DNA of 7,127 nt from Candidatus Scatousia excrementipullorum (lineage in GTDB: Bacteria; Cyanobacteriota; Vampirovibrionia; Gastranaerophilales; Gastranaerophilaceae): NCBI GenBank assembly GCA_017694215.1, contig JADIND010000022.1:1-7127 (forward strand), given 5' to 3'. The notes below the pieces were generated by a model, which did no database searches, was not told the origin of the DNA, and saw only the letters and a list, made by a program, of their open reading frames with translations. Position 1 is the first letter of the stretch; each line of letters opens with the position of its first letter. Made by a program: the position numbers and the translations under genes. Shown here in pieces: positions 5,412 to 7,127 of this stretch.

Positions 5412-7127
5412 CGTAAGGATACATCAAAAGTCGTGTCGTTTTTTGCGTCGGAGAAATTCTGACCTTGTATTTTTCACCGTTCAGAATGTTTTCCAGATAA
5501 ACGTAATCTTTCTTGACCGGCTTGAATACAACTCCGACCGGCAAATTAATTTCCGCAACGCGTTTATTGCTCCCAAGATTATGAATTATCAAGTATTTCT
5601 GGCCTTCATATTCTCTGATATAAGCCAGGTCTTTCGGTGAATTTGTTTTAAGCAGAGTAAAAGAACCGCGTGAAAGAGCTGGGGTTTGTTTTCTCAATTC
5701 AATCATGTGTTTTACTTCCGCATGAATTTTTGTTGAAAGACTGCTTCCTTTCGGCTTTCTCATCGTTGAATAAAAAGCATCATAAGTCAAAACACCTCTG
5801 TTTATGTCACGGCTGTCAAAGAATGAAAGCAGTTTCAATTTATTCTTTTTCTGATTTAATTCACGTTTTTTTGCCGCTTTTTTAGCATAAGAAAAATTAT
5901 TTTGTGCGGCAATCTCATCTCCGTAATAAATAATCGGAATACCCGGAAGCGAAAGCAGCGTTGAATATGCCATGATAATTCTGTCAGCATTGTTGTTTAA
6001 AAAGTTTGCAGCTCTTCCGCTTACTCCGAATCCTTTTCTGAATTCAGCTCCGAGAGGCTCCAGAGCGTCATATATAACCTGTCTGACTTCAGGGCTTACC
6101 ATCTCGAGTGTAAGTTCGTCATGCACCCGTAAAAATGTAGCCCAGCTTGTACTGTTCGGAATTGAAGGTGTTGCCTTATTAGCTTCCGTAAAATATTTGT
6201 TGTCTTCTGTAATGAATGCTGCCCACAGTGCCGGCATATACGGAAAATGATATGCTATTTGAAATTCATCCGTACGCTTCAGTGAAACAGGTTTGTTGTT
6301 GATATTTGTAGTAATTGTTCTTTCTTTGCCGAAATATGGCAGAATATCTTTCGGTGTCTGGCATGCTTCCGCCTGAATAACCGAACGGGGTGCTGTTGCC
6401 TGAAGGTAAATACTGATAATTTTAATCAAATTATGGGTTTTATCAAGATTTTCGGCAGTTGAACCTTCTTCCTTCATCAAATAAGGAATCGCATCCATTC
6501 TGAAAATATCAATACCAAGATTTGCCCAATAACTTACTGTTTCCAGACAGTAATACAAAACTTTCGGATTTTCCCAGTTTATATCAAGCTGAAACGGATA
6601 AAATGTATGATAAACATAGTAATCTTTACCGTTTATGGTAACTTTTCTGTAATGATTTTCGGTAATGTCAGGGAAAATTAATCTTCTTTTGGAAATTTTG
6701 CCGTTTGGTTCTTTGTATTCAACAACAGTACCTTTTTTAGGATCAACATATTTTTTATACTCGGGCATTTCTTCTCTTACGACGAAATAATTAAGCTTGT
6801 CCAAATCACCTTTAAGTGCTGCCTGAAACCATTCATGCTGGTCAGAAAAGTGATTCAGAATTAAATCCGCTTTAATTTTAAACCCTTTTTGTTTAGCGGC
6901 AATAACGAATTCTTTAAACTCCGGCATTCCGCCTAAATCTTTTCTGACATTTTTCGGATTTTTAACGTCAAATCCTGAATCACCCATCGGAGAATCCGCA
7001 AAAGGCATAATATAGAGAGTTGTTACACCCAAATCTTTCAGGTAATCAAGCATTTGGATTGTATCTTTGAAAGAGTTAGGTTTTTCCGGATTAATCACAC
7101 CGAACTGGTCAGCATAAAACATATAAA
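5386..7127 (-). CDS. GH13 alpha-amylase-superfamily enzyme, TreS-like (N-terminus cut by window edge)
   Basis: At least 578 residues; numbering is from the Met at 7122. The frame continues upstream (xYM-FYADQFG), and FYADQFG aligns with the first barrel strand, so this Met is probably internal and the true start is outside. All GH13 regions are present: DSGFDV (48-53), DLILNH (86-91), FRMDA with nucleophile Asp210, QAEA with acid/base Glu252, and RVHDE with Asp335. QAEACQTP...YFG, FPYMPALW, TPSIPNSTSWATFLR and HDELTLEMV resemble trehalose synthase (TreS, GH13_16), which interconverts maltose and trehalose. After GDEI (401-404), however, the usual GDRNGVRTPMQW block is missing, replaced by a Lys-rich stretch (412-430) and DSRDINRG. 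The tail from about 500 is the usual beta-sandwich. No signal peptide can be judged. Activity could be TreS, amylase or another alpha-glucosidic enzyme. Confidence 0.87.
   Translation of the reverse strand, partial: YMFYADQFGVINPEKPNSFKDTIQMLDYLKDLGVTTLYIMPFADSPMGDSGFDVKNPKNVRKDLGGMPEFKEFVIAAKQKGFKIKADLILNHFSDQHEWFQAALKGDLDKLNYFVVREEMPEYKKYVDPKKGTVVEYKEPNGKISKRRLIFPDITENHYRKVTINGKDYYVYHTFYPFQLDINWENPKVLYYCLETVSYWANLGIDIFRMDAIPYLMKEEGSTAENLDKTHNLIKIISIYLQATAPRSVIQAEACQTPKDILPYFGKERTITTNINNKPVSLKRTDEFQIAYHFPYMPALWAAFITEDNKYFTEANKATPSIPNSTSWATFLRVHDELTLEMVSPEVRQVIYDALEPLGAEFRKGFGVSGRAANFLNNNADRIIMAYSTLLSLPGIPIIYYGDEIAAQNNFSYAKKAAKKRELNQKKNKLKLLSFFDSRDINRGVLTYDAFYSTMRKPKGSSLSTKIHAEVKHMIELRKQTPALSRGSFTLLKTNSPKDLAYIREYEGQKYLIIHNLGSNKRVAEINLPVGVVFKPVKKDYVYLENILNGEKYKVRISPTQKTTRLLMYPYATVWLKII

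Noticed and set aside
1..7127. A new defence, mobile or multi-gene system
   Set aside because: No repeats, integrase, transposase, nuclease, toxin or CRISPR-like features are present; the genes are separate housekeeping or accessory units with distinct promoters and directions.

Overview
This 7.1-kb window is AT-rich (by eye about 35-40% GC) bacterial chromosome using the standard genetic code, with compact, mostly housekeeping content. It suggests a gut-type, low-GC lineage. Non-photosynthetic Cyanobacteria (Melainabacteria/Gastranaerophilales) would fit the mix of HU, an RlhA-type U32 protein, a TreS-like GH13 enzyme and lineage-specific coiled-coil proteins. That assignment is an inference from style alone, because the window has no rRNA or marker gene.

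Layout, left to right. (1) 1-565, minus: the first 188 codons of an unknown Gln/Ser-rich protein whose C-terminus lies outside the window. (2) 699-2459, minus: an RlhA-family U32 protein (23S rRNA cytidine hydroxylase family), directly behind (3) 2464-3117, minus: an unknown 217-residue coiled-coil protein. The gap between 2 and 3 is only 4 bases and the ribosome binding site of 2 lies inside 3, so they form a two-gene operon. A candidate promoter just before 3 would make its leader almost absent. (4) 3242-3514, minus: a textbook 90-residue HU protein with a strong promoter, a perfect ribosome binding site and a clear rho-independent terminator, which isolates it from genes 3 and 2. (5) 3919-4122, plus: a minimal 67-residue Cro/C1-type DNA-binding protein, divergent from HU. 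A perfect 8+8 bp inverted repeat overlaps its predicted -35 box. (6) 4335-5411, plus: a membrane acyltransferase of family 3. (7) 5386-7127, minus: a GH13 alpha-amylase-superfamily enzyme closest in motifs to trehalose synthase (TreS), cut at its N-terminus by the window edge. Genes 6 and 7 converge and their 3' ends overlap by 26 bases.

There is no mobile element, CRISPR array, tRNA, rRNA or recognisable defence system here. The genes do not form one pathway: they cover rRNA modification, nucleoid structure, a small regulator, envelope or exopolysaccharide acylation, and alpha-glucan or trehalose metabolism. The points most worth a second look are the possible autoregulatory operator of the small HTH gene, the coiled-coil gene coupled to rlhA, and the altered region after GDEI in the TreS-like enzyme.
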